Origin: Actinomycetota bacterium
GTDB taxonomy: Bacteria; Actinomycetota; Actinomycetes; Mycobacteriales; Micromonosporaceae
Direction of reading: 5' to 3'
Length of the DNA stretch: 23,349 bases
Assembly: GCA_005885115.1 (NCBI GenBank)
Contig: VAXX01000175.1
Coordinates: 1-23,349 of the forward strand
The position numbers and the translations under genes were made by a program. Shown in pieces: positions 15,139-22,357 of the stretch. The first letter of the stretch is position 1, and the number at the start of each line of letters is the position of its first letter. The notes under the pieces were generated by a model, which was given only the letters and a program-made list of their open reading frames with translations, had not been told where the DNA came from and did no database searches.

Positions 15139-16128
15139 CTACGGCAGTACCTGGATCTTGCGGCCGATGCCGGCCGCGAACTGCTCCAGCGCCTGCGGGT
15201 ACTTGTCCAGGGGCAGCCGGTCGCTGATGAACACCTCCGGGTCCAGGATGCCGGTGGCGAACAGGTCGGCGGCCCGTTCGTAGCTGTGCAGGACCGCCAT
15301 CGAACCGGTGATGGTGATCTCCTCGTGGTAGATCCGGTACGGCTCGATGCTCGCCCGGGTGGCGTAGTCGGCCACCCCGAACTGCAGGAACGTCCCGCCC
15401 TTGCCGACCCGGCCCAGCCCGTCCTGGATGGCGCGGGCGTTGCCGGTGGCGTCGACGACGATCTGCCAGCCGCGCGGCCGGTCGATCTCGGCGGCGCTCG
15501 CGGCCGCCGTGGTGCAGCCCAGCTCCTGGGCCGTGGCCAGCCGTTCGGGGTTGATGTCCACGACGTCGACGGACACCGCGCCGGTACGTTTGGCCAGCTC
15601 CAGCATCATCAGGCCCATGGTGCCGGCGCCGTAGATGAGGATCGTGGCGGCAAGTTCGGCGCGCAGGATGTCGTACCCGCGCACGGCGCAGGACAACGGT
15701 TCGATCAGCGCCGCGTCCTGCGTGCGTACGTGCTCGGGCAGCGGTACGCAGTTGGCGACCGGCGCCCGGGCGTACTGGGCGGCCCCGCCCGGTACGCTGA
15801 CCCCGATCGCCGCCCAGCGCTCGCACAGGTTGTTGTGCCCGCGCCGGCACTGGTAGCACTCGTTGCAGAACAGCGACGGGTCGACCGCGACCCGGTCACC
15901 GGTGCGCCGCTCGGTGACCGCGCTGCCGACCGCCACGACCGTACCGGCGAACTCGTGCCCGGGCACGATCGGCAGCGTCGGGGCGAACTCGCCGTGCAGG
16001 ATGTGCAGGTCGGTGCCGCACAGCCCGCACGCGGCCACCTCGACGACCACGTCCCGGGGCCCCGGCGTCGGGTCCTCGACCTCGGTCACCTCGACCTTGC
16101 CCGGGGCGCTGATCACGGCCGCTTTCAT
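15139..16128 (-). CDS. Zinc-dependent medium-chain alcohol/polyol dehydrogenase
   Basis: The protein is 329 aa. Catalytic-zinc region CGLCGTDLH (about 33-41) and GHEFAGTV carry Cys, His and Glu ligands. The structural zinc lobe is [15 protein letters not shown], with the four expected cysteines. The NAD(P) Rossmann turn is [16 protein letters not shown]. The family oxidises polyols or secondary alcohols (sorbitol, arabitol, threonine and similar). It starts with ATGA overlapping the stop of the second permease, so it is the last gene of the DeoR-ABC operon and probably performs the first catabolic step on the imported sugar alcohol. The exact substrate cannot be read from the sequence. The gene looks intact. 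Confidence 0.92.
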   Translation of the reverse strand: MKAAVISAPGKVEVTEVEDPTPGPRDVVVEVAACGLCGTDLHILHGEFAPTLPIVPGHEFAGTVVAVGSAVTERRTGDRVAVDPSLFCNECYQCRRGHNNLCERWAAIGVSVPGGAAQYARAPVANCVPLPEHVRTQDAALIEPLSCAVRGYDILRAELAATILIYGAGTMGLMMLELAKRTGAVSVDVVDINPERLATAQELGCTTAAASAAEIDRPRGWQIVVDATGNARAIQDGLGRVGKGGTFLQFGVADYATRASIEPYRIYHEEITITGSMAVLHSYERAADLFATGILDPEVFISDRLPLDKYPQALEQFAAGIGRKIQVLP

Positions 16129-16904
16129 TTGACAGCTCCCAGCGACAGGCCCTGGACAAGCTTGTCCTGGGCGGCGAACCCCGCGGCGAGTACCGGCAGG
16201 GAGATCGCGGTGGCGGCGGCGCACACCTTGGCCAGGAACAGGCCCTGGCTGGTGACGAAGCTGGTGAGGAACACCGGGGCGGTCTGGGCGACGGTGGCGG
16301 TGAGCACACGGGCGAACAGCAGTTCGTTCCAGCTGAAGATGAAGCAGATCAGGACCTCGGCCAGGAACGAGTGCATCATCCACACCGCGATGGGCAGGTT
16401 CATCGAGGTGTACAGGATGACCATCAGCCAGATGTTGTCCAGCAGGCCGAGCTTCTGCGCGATCAGGTAGATCGGCAGCAGCGCGGCGACCGCCGGAAGC
16501 ATCTTGGTGGACAGGAAGAAGAACAGCACGTCGGTCCACTTGCGGACCGGCTTGATCGCCAGGGCGTACGCGGCCGGAATCGCCAGTGCCAGCACCAGCA
16601 GCGTGGAGGCGATACTCGCGGTCGCCGAGTTGATCAGTGGCGGCCAGGGACTGGCCCCGGTGGTGGCTCCGAAGAACTCCCGGTACCCGTCCAGGGTCAA
16701 CGGCGCGGTGAACTTCGGCGGGTTGGTACCGGCGTCGGCCTCGCTGTGCAGCGAGGTGAGCACCATCCAGGCCACCGGCAGGAAGAACACGATGCCGACC
16801 AGCCAGGCGACCAGCCCCCACAGCGCGTTGGCGCGCCGGCGGGCCCGGTTCGGCCGGTTCGTCGCGGGGGCGGCGGTGGTCGGAGTGGTGGCGACCGCGG
16901 TCAT
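16125..16904 (-). CDS. Sugar/polyol ABC transporter permease (MalG type), EAA loop missing
   Basis: This 259-aa inner-membrane permease has hydrophobic segments beginning LVAWLVGIVFFLPVAWMVL, then ASTLLVLALAIPAAYAL, DVLFFFLSTKMLP and LPIYLIAQKLG. It is closest to the sorbitol/mannitol branch (TKMLPAVAALLPIYL). The usual conserved EAA loop, which docks the ATPase and normally follows WMMxSFLAEVP, is absent. WMMHSFLAEV runs straight into LICFIFSWNELLFARVLT at about 16350-16360. From family memory about 35 residues are lost in frame, along with the start of one membrane helix. If real, coupling to the ATPase should fail. The start overlaps the stop of the first permease (ATGA). Confidence 0.85.
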   Translation of the reverse strand: MTAVATTPTTAAPATNRPNRARRRANALWGLVAWLVGIVFFLPVAWMVLTSLHSEADAGTNPPKFTAPLTLDGYREFFGATTGASPWPPLINSATASIASTLLVLALAIPAAYALAIKPVRKWTDVLFFFLSTKMLPAVAALLPIYLIAQKLGLLDNIWLMVILYTSMNLPIAVWMMHSFLAEVLICFIFSWNELLFARVLTATVAQTAPVFLTSFVTSQGLFLAKVCAAATAISLPVLAAGFAAQDKLVQGLSLGAVK

Positions 16905-17863
16905 CGCTTGGCCTCCTCGCGGAACAGGGACGAGACCACGCGCAGCGCGAAGGTGGCGATGATGATCGTACCGATCACCACGACCACTCCGGCCGCGGAC
17001 GCGCGTCCGTAGTCGTGGGCCTGGTAGAAGGTCTGGTAGATGGTGTACGGCAGGTTGGCCGTACCCAGCCCGCCAGAGGTGATCGTGAAGACCGCGTCGA
17101 AGTTCTGCACCACGTAGATCGAGCCGAGCAGCGCGCCCAGCTCCAGGTACCGGCGCAGGTGCGGCAGCGTGATGTAGCGGAAGGTCTGCCAGGCGCTGGC
17201 CCCGTCCACCGTGGCGGCCTCGAACGCCTCGGCCGGGCGGCTCTGCAGCCCGGCCAGCAGGATCAGCATCATGAACGGCGTCCACTGCCAGACCAGCGCG
17301 GTGACCACGGCCGCCTTGGGCGACTGGGTGATCCAGTCCGGCTGCGGCGGACTGTTGGCGCCGAACAGGTGCCACACGTCGGTGAGTACGCCGTTGAACA
17401 GCCCGTACACCGGGTTGAACAGGGCGTGCTTCCACAGCAGCGCGGAGGCCACCGGGACCACCAGGAACGGGGCGATCAGCATGGTCCGGACCAGCCCCCG
17501 GCCCAGGAACACGCGGTCCAGCAGCAGCGCGATCAGCAACCCGAGCAGCAGGCTGACCAGCACCACGGAGACCGTCAACTCGACCGTGGTCACGATCGAG
17601 GCGCGCAGCGCCGCGTCGGTCAGTACCGTCCGGTAGTTGTCCACGCCGGTGAAGCGCACCTGGTCGGGGTACAGCGCATTCCAGTTCATGAATGAGATGA
17701 CCAGCGTGGCCACGAACGGCAGCTGGGTCACCACGATCAGAAAGACCAGCGCGGGCAGCAGCGGCGCCCGCCGGATCCAGGCGGTCCGGCGCGGCTGGGC
17801 CCGGGCCGGCCGCGCGCCGACCGGGCGGACCACCCGGGCGGTCGCGGTTTCTACGGCACTCAT
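16901..17863 (-). CDS. Sugar/polyol ABC transporter permease (MalF type)
   Basis: The protein is 320 aa. After a basic cytoplasmic N-terminus come about six membrane segments (LLPALVFLIVVTQLPFVATL; VVLVSLLLGLLIALLL; MLIAPFLVVPVASALLW; VVTALVWQWTPFMMLILLAG; a C-terminal pair ending VVVIGTIIIATFALRVV). The cytoplasmic EAA loop is intact: EAFEAATVDGASAWQTFRYI with LP following. It forms the channel with the second permease and takes substrate from the binding protein encoded upstream. The ribosome site GGGAGAG precedes ATG 17863. The 56-base gap to the binding-protein gene contains a strong hairpin. Confidence 0.93.
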   Translation of the reverse strand: MSAVETATARVVRPVGARPARAQPRRTAWIRRAPLLPALVFLIVVTQLPFVATLVISFMNWNALYPDQVRFTGVDNYRTVLTDAALRASIVTTVELTVSVVLVSLLLGLLIALLLDRVFLGRGLVRTMLIAPFLVVPVASALLWKHALFNPVYGLFNGVLTDVWHLFGANSPPQPDWITQSPKAAVVTALVWQWTPFMMLILLAGLQSRPAEAFEAATVDGASAWQTFRYITLPHLRRYLELGALLGSIYVVQNFDAVFTITSGGLGTANLPYTIYQTFYQAHDYGRASAAGVVVVIGTIIIATFALRVVSSLFREEAKR

Positions 17864-17883
17864 CGGCTCTCCCTGTGCGGTAC

Positions 17884-17914
17884 GGGTGCCCCCGCCGGCG
17901 GGACGGGGGCACCC
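17884..17914 (-). terminator. Intercistronic hairpin between binding-protein and permease genes
   Basis: GGGTGCCCCCG (17884-17894) and CGGGGGCACCC (17904-17914) form a perfect 11-bp stem with a 9-base loop. It lies just after the binding-protein stop. In ABC operons such stems commonly attenuate read-through or protect the upstream mRNA, giving more binding protein than permease. Confidence 0.7.
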
Positions 17915-17919
17915 ACCGG

Positions 17920-19275
17920 CTACTTGCCCTGGTACTTGGACGCGACCTTCGCGGCCAGTTGCTGGCTCTGGGCGAGAGCCTGGTCGACACCCAGCTGTCC
18001 GGCGATCGACGAGCTGATCGCCTGGGACACCTGGGTACCCAGATCGGTGAACTCCGGGATGTCGACGAACTGGATGCCGATCGTCGGGCGGGGCTGCACC
18101 CCGGGGTTACGCGGGTCGGCCGACTGGATCGAGGTCAGCGTCTGCTGGTAGAACGCGGCGGCGGCCTGCTGGTAGGACGGGTTGGCATACAGCGAGGCCC
18201 GCTTGCCCGCCGGTACGCTCGCCCAGCCCAGCTTGTTGCCGACCAGGTTCTCGTAGTCCTTGCCCGAGGCCCAGGAGATGAACTTCCACGCGTTGTCGGC
18301 GTGCTTGCTCGCCTTCTGCATTCCCCACGCCCAGGTGTACAGCCAGCCCGAGCTCTTGGTCTGGACCACCGGGGCCTGCGCGTACCCGATCTTCCCGGCG
18401 ACCGGGGAGCCGGAGCCTTCCAGTGCGCCGGCGGCCGACGTCGCGTCGTACCACATGGCGACCTTGCCCTGCTCCAGGTTGTTCAGGCACTCGGTGAACC
18501 CGGCCTGCGGTGCCCCGGCCTCCCCGTGGGTACGCACGAGGTTGACATAGAAGTTGGTCGCCTGGGACCACTGCGGGCTGGTGAGCTGCGCCTGCCAGTC
18601 CTTGGTGAACCAGGTACCGCCGAAGGTGTTGACCACCGTGGTCAGCGGGGCCATCAGCTCACCCCAGCCCGGCTGGCCGCGCAGGCAGATGCCCTTCATG
18701 CCCGGCTGCGCCCCGTCCACCCGGGTGGCCAGGTCGGCCACCTGTTGCCAGGTCGGCTTGTCCGGGACGGTCAGCCCCTTGGCCGCGAAGACGTCCTTGC
18801 GGTACATCAGGAACGAGGACTCGCCGTAGAAAGGCTCGGCGTAGAGCTTGCCGTCGTCGGCGGTCAGCGAGGTGGTCATCGACGGCAGAATGTCGGCCTG
18901 GTTGAAGCCGGTGTCAGCCTTGACGTAGTCGTCCAGCGGGTGCAGCCAGCCGTTCTTGGCGTAGAACGGCACCTCGAAGTTGCTGATCGTGGCCACGTCG
19001 TACTGGCCGGCCTGGCTGGAGAACTCCTGGCTGATCTTGTCGCGGACGTCGTTCTCCGGCAGCACCGTGTAGTTCACCGTGATGCCGGTCTGCTTGGTGA
19101 AGTTGTCGGCGGTCAGCTTCTGCAGGTCGACCATCTGCGGGTTGTTCACCATGAGGACGTTGATGGTCTTGCTGCCGCCGGTACTGCCGCCACCGGCGCC
19201 GGAGCACCCGGTCAGCGCGATCGCCAACGCCGGCAAAACCGAAAAAACCAGAATCAATTGCCCACGTTTGTACAC
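17920..19275 (-). CDS. Sugar/polyol ABC transporter substrate-binding lipoprotein
   Basis: The protein is 451 aa. A lipoprotein signal ends in LTGC with Cys24 as the lipid anchor, then a Gly/Ser spacer. The mature part is a family-1 extracellular solute-binding protein: VLMVNNPQMVDLQKL, NFTKQTGITVNYTVLPENDV, GQYDVATISNFEVPFYAKNGW and AMWYDATSAAG. This set is close to sorbitol/mannitol-type binding proteins. GTG 19275 has GGAGGT five bases upstream. It captures the sugar outside the membrane for the two downstream permeases. No ATPase gene is in the operon, as in actinomycetes where MsiK serves several importers. Substrate is inferred, not shown. Confidence 0.93.
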   Translation of the reverse strand: MYKRGQLILVFSVLPALAIALTGCSGAGGGSTGGSKTINVLMVNNPQMVDLQKLTADNFTKQTGITVNYTVLPENDVRDKISQEFSSQAGQYDVATISNFEVPFYAKNGWLHPLDDYVKADTGFNQADILPSMTTSLTADDGKLYAEPFYGESSFLMYRKDVFAAKGLTVPDKPTWQQVADLATRVDGAQPGMKGICLRGQPGWGELMAPLTTVVNTFGGTWFTKDWQAQLTSPQWSQATNFYVNLVRTHGEAGAPQAGFTECLNNLEQGKVAMWYDATSAAGALEGSGSPVAGKIGYAQAPVVQTKSSGWLYTWAWGMQKASKHADNAWKFISWASGKDYENLVGNKLGWASVPAGKRASLYANPSYQQAAAAFYQQTLTSIQSADPRNPGVQPRPTIGIQFVDIPEFTDLGTQVSQAISSSIAGQLGVDQALAQSQQLAAKVASKYQGK

Positions 19276-19320
19276 AGCCCACCTCCAAGGGGTGTGACCA
19301 GGGAGCGGTGATATGTCGGG

Positions 19321-20082
19321 TCAGACCCGGATGACCTGGGGCCCGAGCAGTGAGTACCGGTGCGCTTCGGTGGCCGGTAGCGCGGTGTCCGTGATGATCG
19401 TTTCGAAGTCCCCGATCTCGGCGAACCGGCAGAAGCTGGAGACGCCGAACTTGGTGTGCACGCCGCAGAACACCCGGCGCCGGGCGGCCCGGATGACCTG
19501 CGACTTCACCTCGGCGACCGCGGGGTCCGGCGTGGTCAGCCCGTGTTCGCGGGAGATCCCGTTGGCCCCGACGTACGCCAGGTCCAGGACGAACCCGGAC
19601 AGCATCCGGGTCGTCCAGTGGTCCACCGTGGCCAGGGTCCGGCCCCGGACCCGGCCGCCGAGCAGCAGGACCGTGGCCGATTCCCGGGCCGCCAGCAGGG
19701 CGGCGGTGGGCAGCGACGCGGTCACCACGGTCAACGACCGGTTCGGCGGCAGCGCCTCCGCGATGAGCTGCGGGGTGAAGCCTTCGTCGATGAAGATGGT
19801 CTCCGCGTCGCCGAGCAGCTCGGCGGCCGCGGCCGCGATCCGGCGTTTCTCCGGTACGCGGCGCGTGGTGCGCGTCGCCAGGGACGTCTCGAACCGCGAC
19901 GTCTCCACCGGGTACGCCCCGCCGTGGGTCCGGTGGACGAAGCCGTGCCGCTCCAGGACCCGCAGGTCCCGCCGGACGGTCTCCGGTGCCACCCCGAGCT
20001 CGGCAGCCAGCTTGCCCACGTCCACCGAGCCCTCGGCGCGTGCGGAGGCGAGAATCTGGTGCTGACGTTCCTCCGCCTGCAC
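19321..20082 (-). CDS. DeoR/GlpR-family sugar-responsive transcriptional repressor
   Basis: The protein is 253 aa from GTG 20082. An N-terminal DeoR helix-turn-helix (AEERQHQIL, DVGKLAAELGVAPETVRRDLRVLE) is followed by the linker RTHGGAYP. The C-terminal DeoRC sugar-phosphate sensing domain (residues about 75-230) carries RRIAAAAAELLGDAETIFID, GGRVRGRTLATV and FCGVHTKFG. I chose GTG 20082 over the in-frame GTG 20091 because GAGG sits eight bases before 20082 and family members start MxAEERQ. It lies 45 bases upstream of the binding-protein gene on the same strand and probably represses the operon, including itself, until a phosphorylated sugar or polyol accumulates. Confidence 0.92.
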   Translation of the reverse strand: MQAEERQHQILASARAEGSVDVGKLAAELGVAPETVRRDLRVLERHGFVHRTHGGAYPVETSRFETSLATRTTRRVPEKRRIAAAAAELLGDAETIFIDEGFTPQLIAEALPPNRSLTVVTASLPTAALLAARESATVLLLGGRVRGRTLATVDHWTTRMLSGFVLDLAYVGANGISREHGLTTPDPAVAEVKSQVIRAARRRVFCGVHTKFGVSSFCRFAEIGDFETIITDTALPATEAHRYSLLGPQVIRV

Positions 20083-20110
20083 GCCGCTCACCTCTGCCAG
20101 ACAAGCCCCG

Positions 20111-20137
20111 GATGACTTACTCGTGACGAATTTCTAA
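20111..20137 (-). promoter_or_regulatory. AT-rich candidate operator/promoter region of the DeoR-ABC operon
   Basis: The 250-base gap 20092-20342 between the divergent DeoR and zinc-finger genes is mostly GC-rich. An AT-richer patch with the 9-base palindrome TCGTGACGA at 20121-20129 lies 40-50 bases before the DeoR start. It is the best operator candidate, but no convincing -35/-10 pair is seen. The rest of the gap holds only a weak inverted repeat around CCGTACGG near 20291-20298. Confidence 0.3.
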
Positions 20138-20342
20138 CACCGCCGAGACGTGGTCGCCGGATTCGCACGGGCACCATCTCCGCCCACTCTATGCCCGCTT
20201 GGGCCGCCACCGGTCAGGACAAAATAGGTGCCTAGCGGTCGATATCGTGCCGCCCGTCGCGCCCGTACGGGCACCGGCGTTGCCCGGTTGCCGTCCGTAC
20301 GGCACCGCAACGGTCAGCCTCGCGCTGCGGGAGGATGGAGCC

Positions 20343-20636
20343 ATGACGACTTCCGCCTGTACCCATCTCGGCCAGATCCACCCGGTGACTCCGCGTGCCG
20401 ACGGGTGCGAGGACTGCCTGCGTGCCGGTGGCCAGTGGGTACACCTGCGGCTGTGCATGACGTGTGGCCACGTCGGCTGCTGCGACAGCTCGCCGGGCCG
20501 GCACGCCACGGCGCACTTCCACGCCGCCGGTGACCCGATCGTCCAGTCCTACGAGCCGGGTGAGAACTGGTTCTGGTGCTACACCGACGAGGTGGGCTTC
20601 GAGATCCCCGGCGCCCCGTCGTACGCGCACAGCTGA
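20343..20636 (+). CDS. UBP-type zinc-finger protein
   Basis: This 97-aa protein starts at ATG 20343, eight bases after GGGAGG. It is one UBP (ubiquitin-hydrolase-type) zinc finger. Candidate ligands are Cys22/Cys25, Cys38/Cys41, Cys46 and His54/His58/His60, ending in the aromatic signature NWFWCYTDE. In eukaryotes this fold binds the free C-terminal Gly-Gly of ubiquitin. Bacteria lack ubiquitin, but actinomycetes have Pup and MoaD/ThiS/CysO-type proteins with Gly-Gly tails, so a tail-binding role is conceivable but unproven. The receiver-flavoprotein gene follows 41 bases downstream on the same strand. I recall this pairing in other actinomycetes, which suggests a shared function. Confidence 0.9.
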   Translation: MTTSACTHLGQIHPVTPRADGCEDCLRAGGQWVHLRLCMTCGHVGCCDSSPGRHATAHFHAAGDPIVQSYEPGENWFWCYTDEVGFEIPGAPSYAHS

Positions 20637-20664
20637 CCCGGGCGCAATCTCCCGATCCCGGCCG

Positions 20665-20670
20665 TACAGT
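20665..20670 (+). promoter_or_regulatory. -10-like box exactly seven bases before the flavoprotein start
   Basis: TACAGT (20665-20670) is followed by GGCGGGC and then ATG 20678. No Shine-Dalgarno sequence is present, so an internal promoter giving a leaderless mRNA is plausible. Confidence 0.4.
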
Positions 20671-20677
20671 GGCGGGC

Positions 20678-22336
20678 ATGAGCCGCGCCGCCATGCTGAC
20701 GGTCGACGACGATCCGGCGGTGTCCCGCGCCGTCGCCCGGGACCTGCGCCGCCGGTACGGGCAGGACTACCAGATCCTGCGCGCCTCCTCCGGTGCCGAG
20801 GCTCTCGACGCGCTGCGGGAGATCAAGTTGCGCGGTGGCCGGTTGGCGGTGATGCTGGCCGACTACCGGATGCCGCAGATGAACGGCGTGGAGTTCCTGG
20901 AGCAGGCGATGGACCTGTTCCCGAACGCCCGCCGGGCACTGCTGACCGCGTACGCCGACACCGACGCGGCGATCCAGGCGATCAACCTGGTCGACGTCGA
21001 CCACTACCTCCTCAAGCCGTGGGACCCGCCGGAGGAGAAGCTGTACCCGGTGGTGGACGAGCTGCTCGCGGCCTGGCAGGCGGCCGGCGAGCGGGAGGTC
21101 GACGAGGTCAAGGTCGTCGGGCACCGGTGGAGTGCCCCGTCGTACCGGATCCGCGACTTCCTGGCCCGCAACCTGGTGCCGTACCGCTGGTTCCCGGCCG
21201 ACGAGCCGGAGGGGCGCCGGCTGCTGGACGCGGCCGGCGTGGGTCCGGAGGCCATCCCGTTGGTGGTGACCCCGGACGGGCGGGCCCTGGCCGTACCGAC
21301 GGCCGCGGACGTGGCGGCGGCGGTGGGCATGACGACCGCGCCGGTCCGGGACTTCTACGATCTGATCATCGTCGGCGGTGGCCCGGCCGGCCTGGGCGCG
21401 GCGGTGTACGGCGCCTCCGAGGGCCTGCGCACCGTGCTGGTCGAGCGCAAGGCCATCGGCGGGCAGGCCGGCCAGAGCTCGCGCATCGAGAACTACCTGG
21501 GCTTCCCCGACGGGGTGTCCGGTGCCCAGCTCACCGAACGGGCCCGCCGGCAGGCCGGCCGGTTCGCGGCCGAGGTGCTCACCACCCGTGACGTGGTGGG
21601 TCTGGAGGCCCGTGGCCCGGCCCGGGTGGTGCGCTTCGCCGACGGCGCCGAACTGTCGGCGCACACGGTGATCCTGGCGACCGGGGTGTCGTACCGGCCG
21701 CTGGTCGCGCCCGGGGTCGCCGAGCTGACCGGGCGCGGGGTGTACTACGGCTCGGCGGCCACCGAGGGTCCCGGCTGCGCGGGGACCGACGTGTACATCG
21801 TCGGCGGGGCCAACTCCGCCGGCCAGGCCGCGCTGTTCTTCTCCCGGTACGCCCGCACGGTCACCCTGGTCGTACGCGGTGACTCGCTGGAGCGGTCGAT
21901 GTCGTACTACCTGATCCAGCAACTGGCCGCGATCGGGAACATCCAGGTGCGTACCCGGTGCCAGGTCGTCCAGGCGTACGGCGAGGAGCACCTGGAGGCG
22001 GTGACGTTGTGCGACAGCAAGGAGGGCACCACGTCCACCGTCGAGGCCGGGCACCTGTTCGTGTTCATCGGCGCGGAACCGCGTACCGACTGGCTCGACG
22101 GCGCCGTCCACCGTGACCCGCACGGCTTCGTCTACACCGGGCCGGACCTGTTGACCGACGGGCGGCGACCGGCCGGCTGGGACCGCGACCGCGACCCGTT
22201 CTACCTGGAGTGCAGCGTCCCGGGCATCTTCGCGGCCGGCGACGTCCGGGCCAACTCGGTCAAGCGGGTGGCCTCGGCGGTCGGCGAGGGCGCGATGGCC
22301 GTGACCCTGGTGCACACGTACCTGGAGGCGCAATGA
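20678..22336 (+). CDS. Response-regulator receiver fused to thioredoxin-reductase-like flavoprotein
   Basis: The protein is 552 aa in three parts. (1) Receiver domain, residues 5-130: acidic Asp10-Asp12, phospho-acceptor Asp62 in LADYRMPQMNG, Thr90 and Lys113 in LLKPW, all intact. (2) A thioredoxin/glutaredoxin-like segment, about 143-218 (VKVVGHRWSAPSYRIRDFL), with Ser-Ala-Pro-Ser where CxxC would be. (3) A thioredoxin-reductase fold: FAD loop IIVGGGPAGLGAAVYGAS at 230-247, GGQAGQSSRIENYLGFP, NADPH region VGGANSAGQAALFF and the C-terminal FAD motif GIFAAGDVR. The redox CxxC of thioredoxin reductases is replaced by GSAATEGPGC, leaving one cysteine. It may therefore be an NADPH oxidase or redox sensor controlled by phosphorylation from the kinase encoded next. 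Substrate unknown. Confidence 0.93.
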   Translation: MSRAAMLTVDDDPAVSRAVARDLRRRYGQDYQILRASSGAEALDALREIKLRGGRLAVMLADYRMPQMNGVEFLEQAMDLFPNARRALLTAYADTDAAIQAINLVDVDHYLLKPWDPPEEKLYPVVDELLAAWQAAGEREVDEVKVVGHRWSAPSYRIRDFLARNLVPYRWFPADEPEGRRLLDAAGVGPEAIPLVVTPDGRALAVPTAADVAAAVGMTTAPVRDFYDLIIVGGGPAGLGAAVYGASEGLRTVLVERKAIGGQAGQSSRIENYLGFPDGVSGAQLTERARRQAGRFAAEVLTTRDVVGLEARGPARVVRFADGAELSAHTVILATGVSYRPLVAPGVAELTGRGVYYGSAATEGPGCAGTDVYIVGGANSAGQAALFFSRYARTVTLVVRGDSLERSMSYYLIQQLAAIGNIQVRTRCQVVQAYGEEHLEAVTLCDSKEGTTSTVEAGHLFVFIGAEPRTDWLDGAVHRDPHGFVYTGPDLLTDGRRPAGWDRDRDPFYLECSVPGIFAAGDVRANSVKRVASAVGEGAMAVTLVHTYLEAQ

Positions 22337-22357
22337 GCGAGGCGCAATGAGCGAGGC
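22325..22357. repeat. 14-bp tandem repeat across the flavoprotein stop and kinase start
   Basis: GAGGCGCAATGAGC occurs at 22325-22338 and again at 22339-22352, followed by a partial third copy to 22357. The duplication copies an ATGA stop-start overlap. The first ATG (22333) now leads to a stop after five codons, and the second (22347) starts the kinase. Confidence 0.93.
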
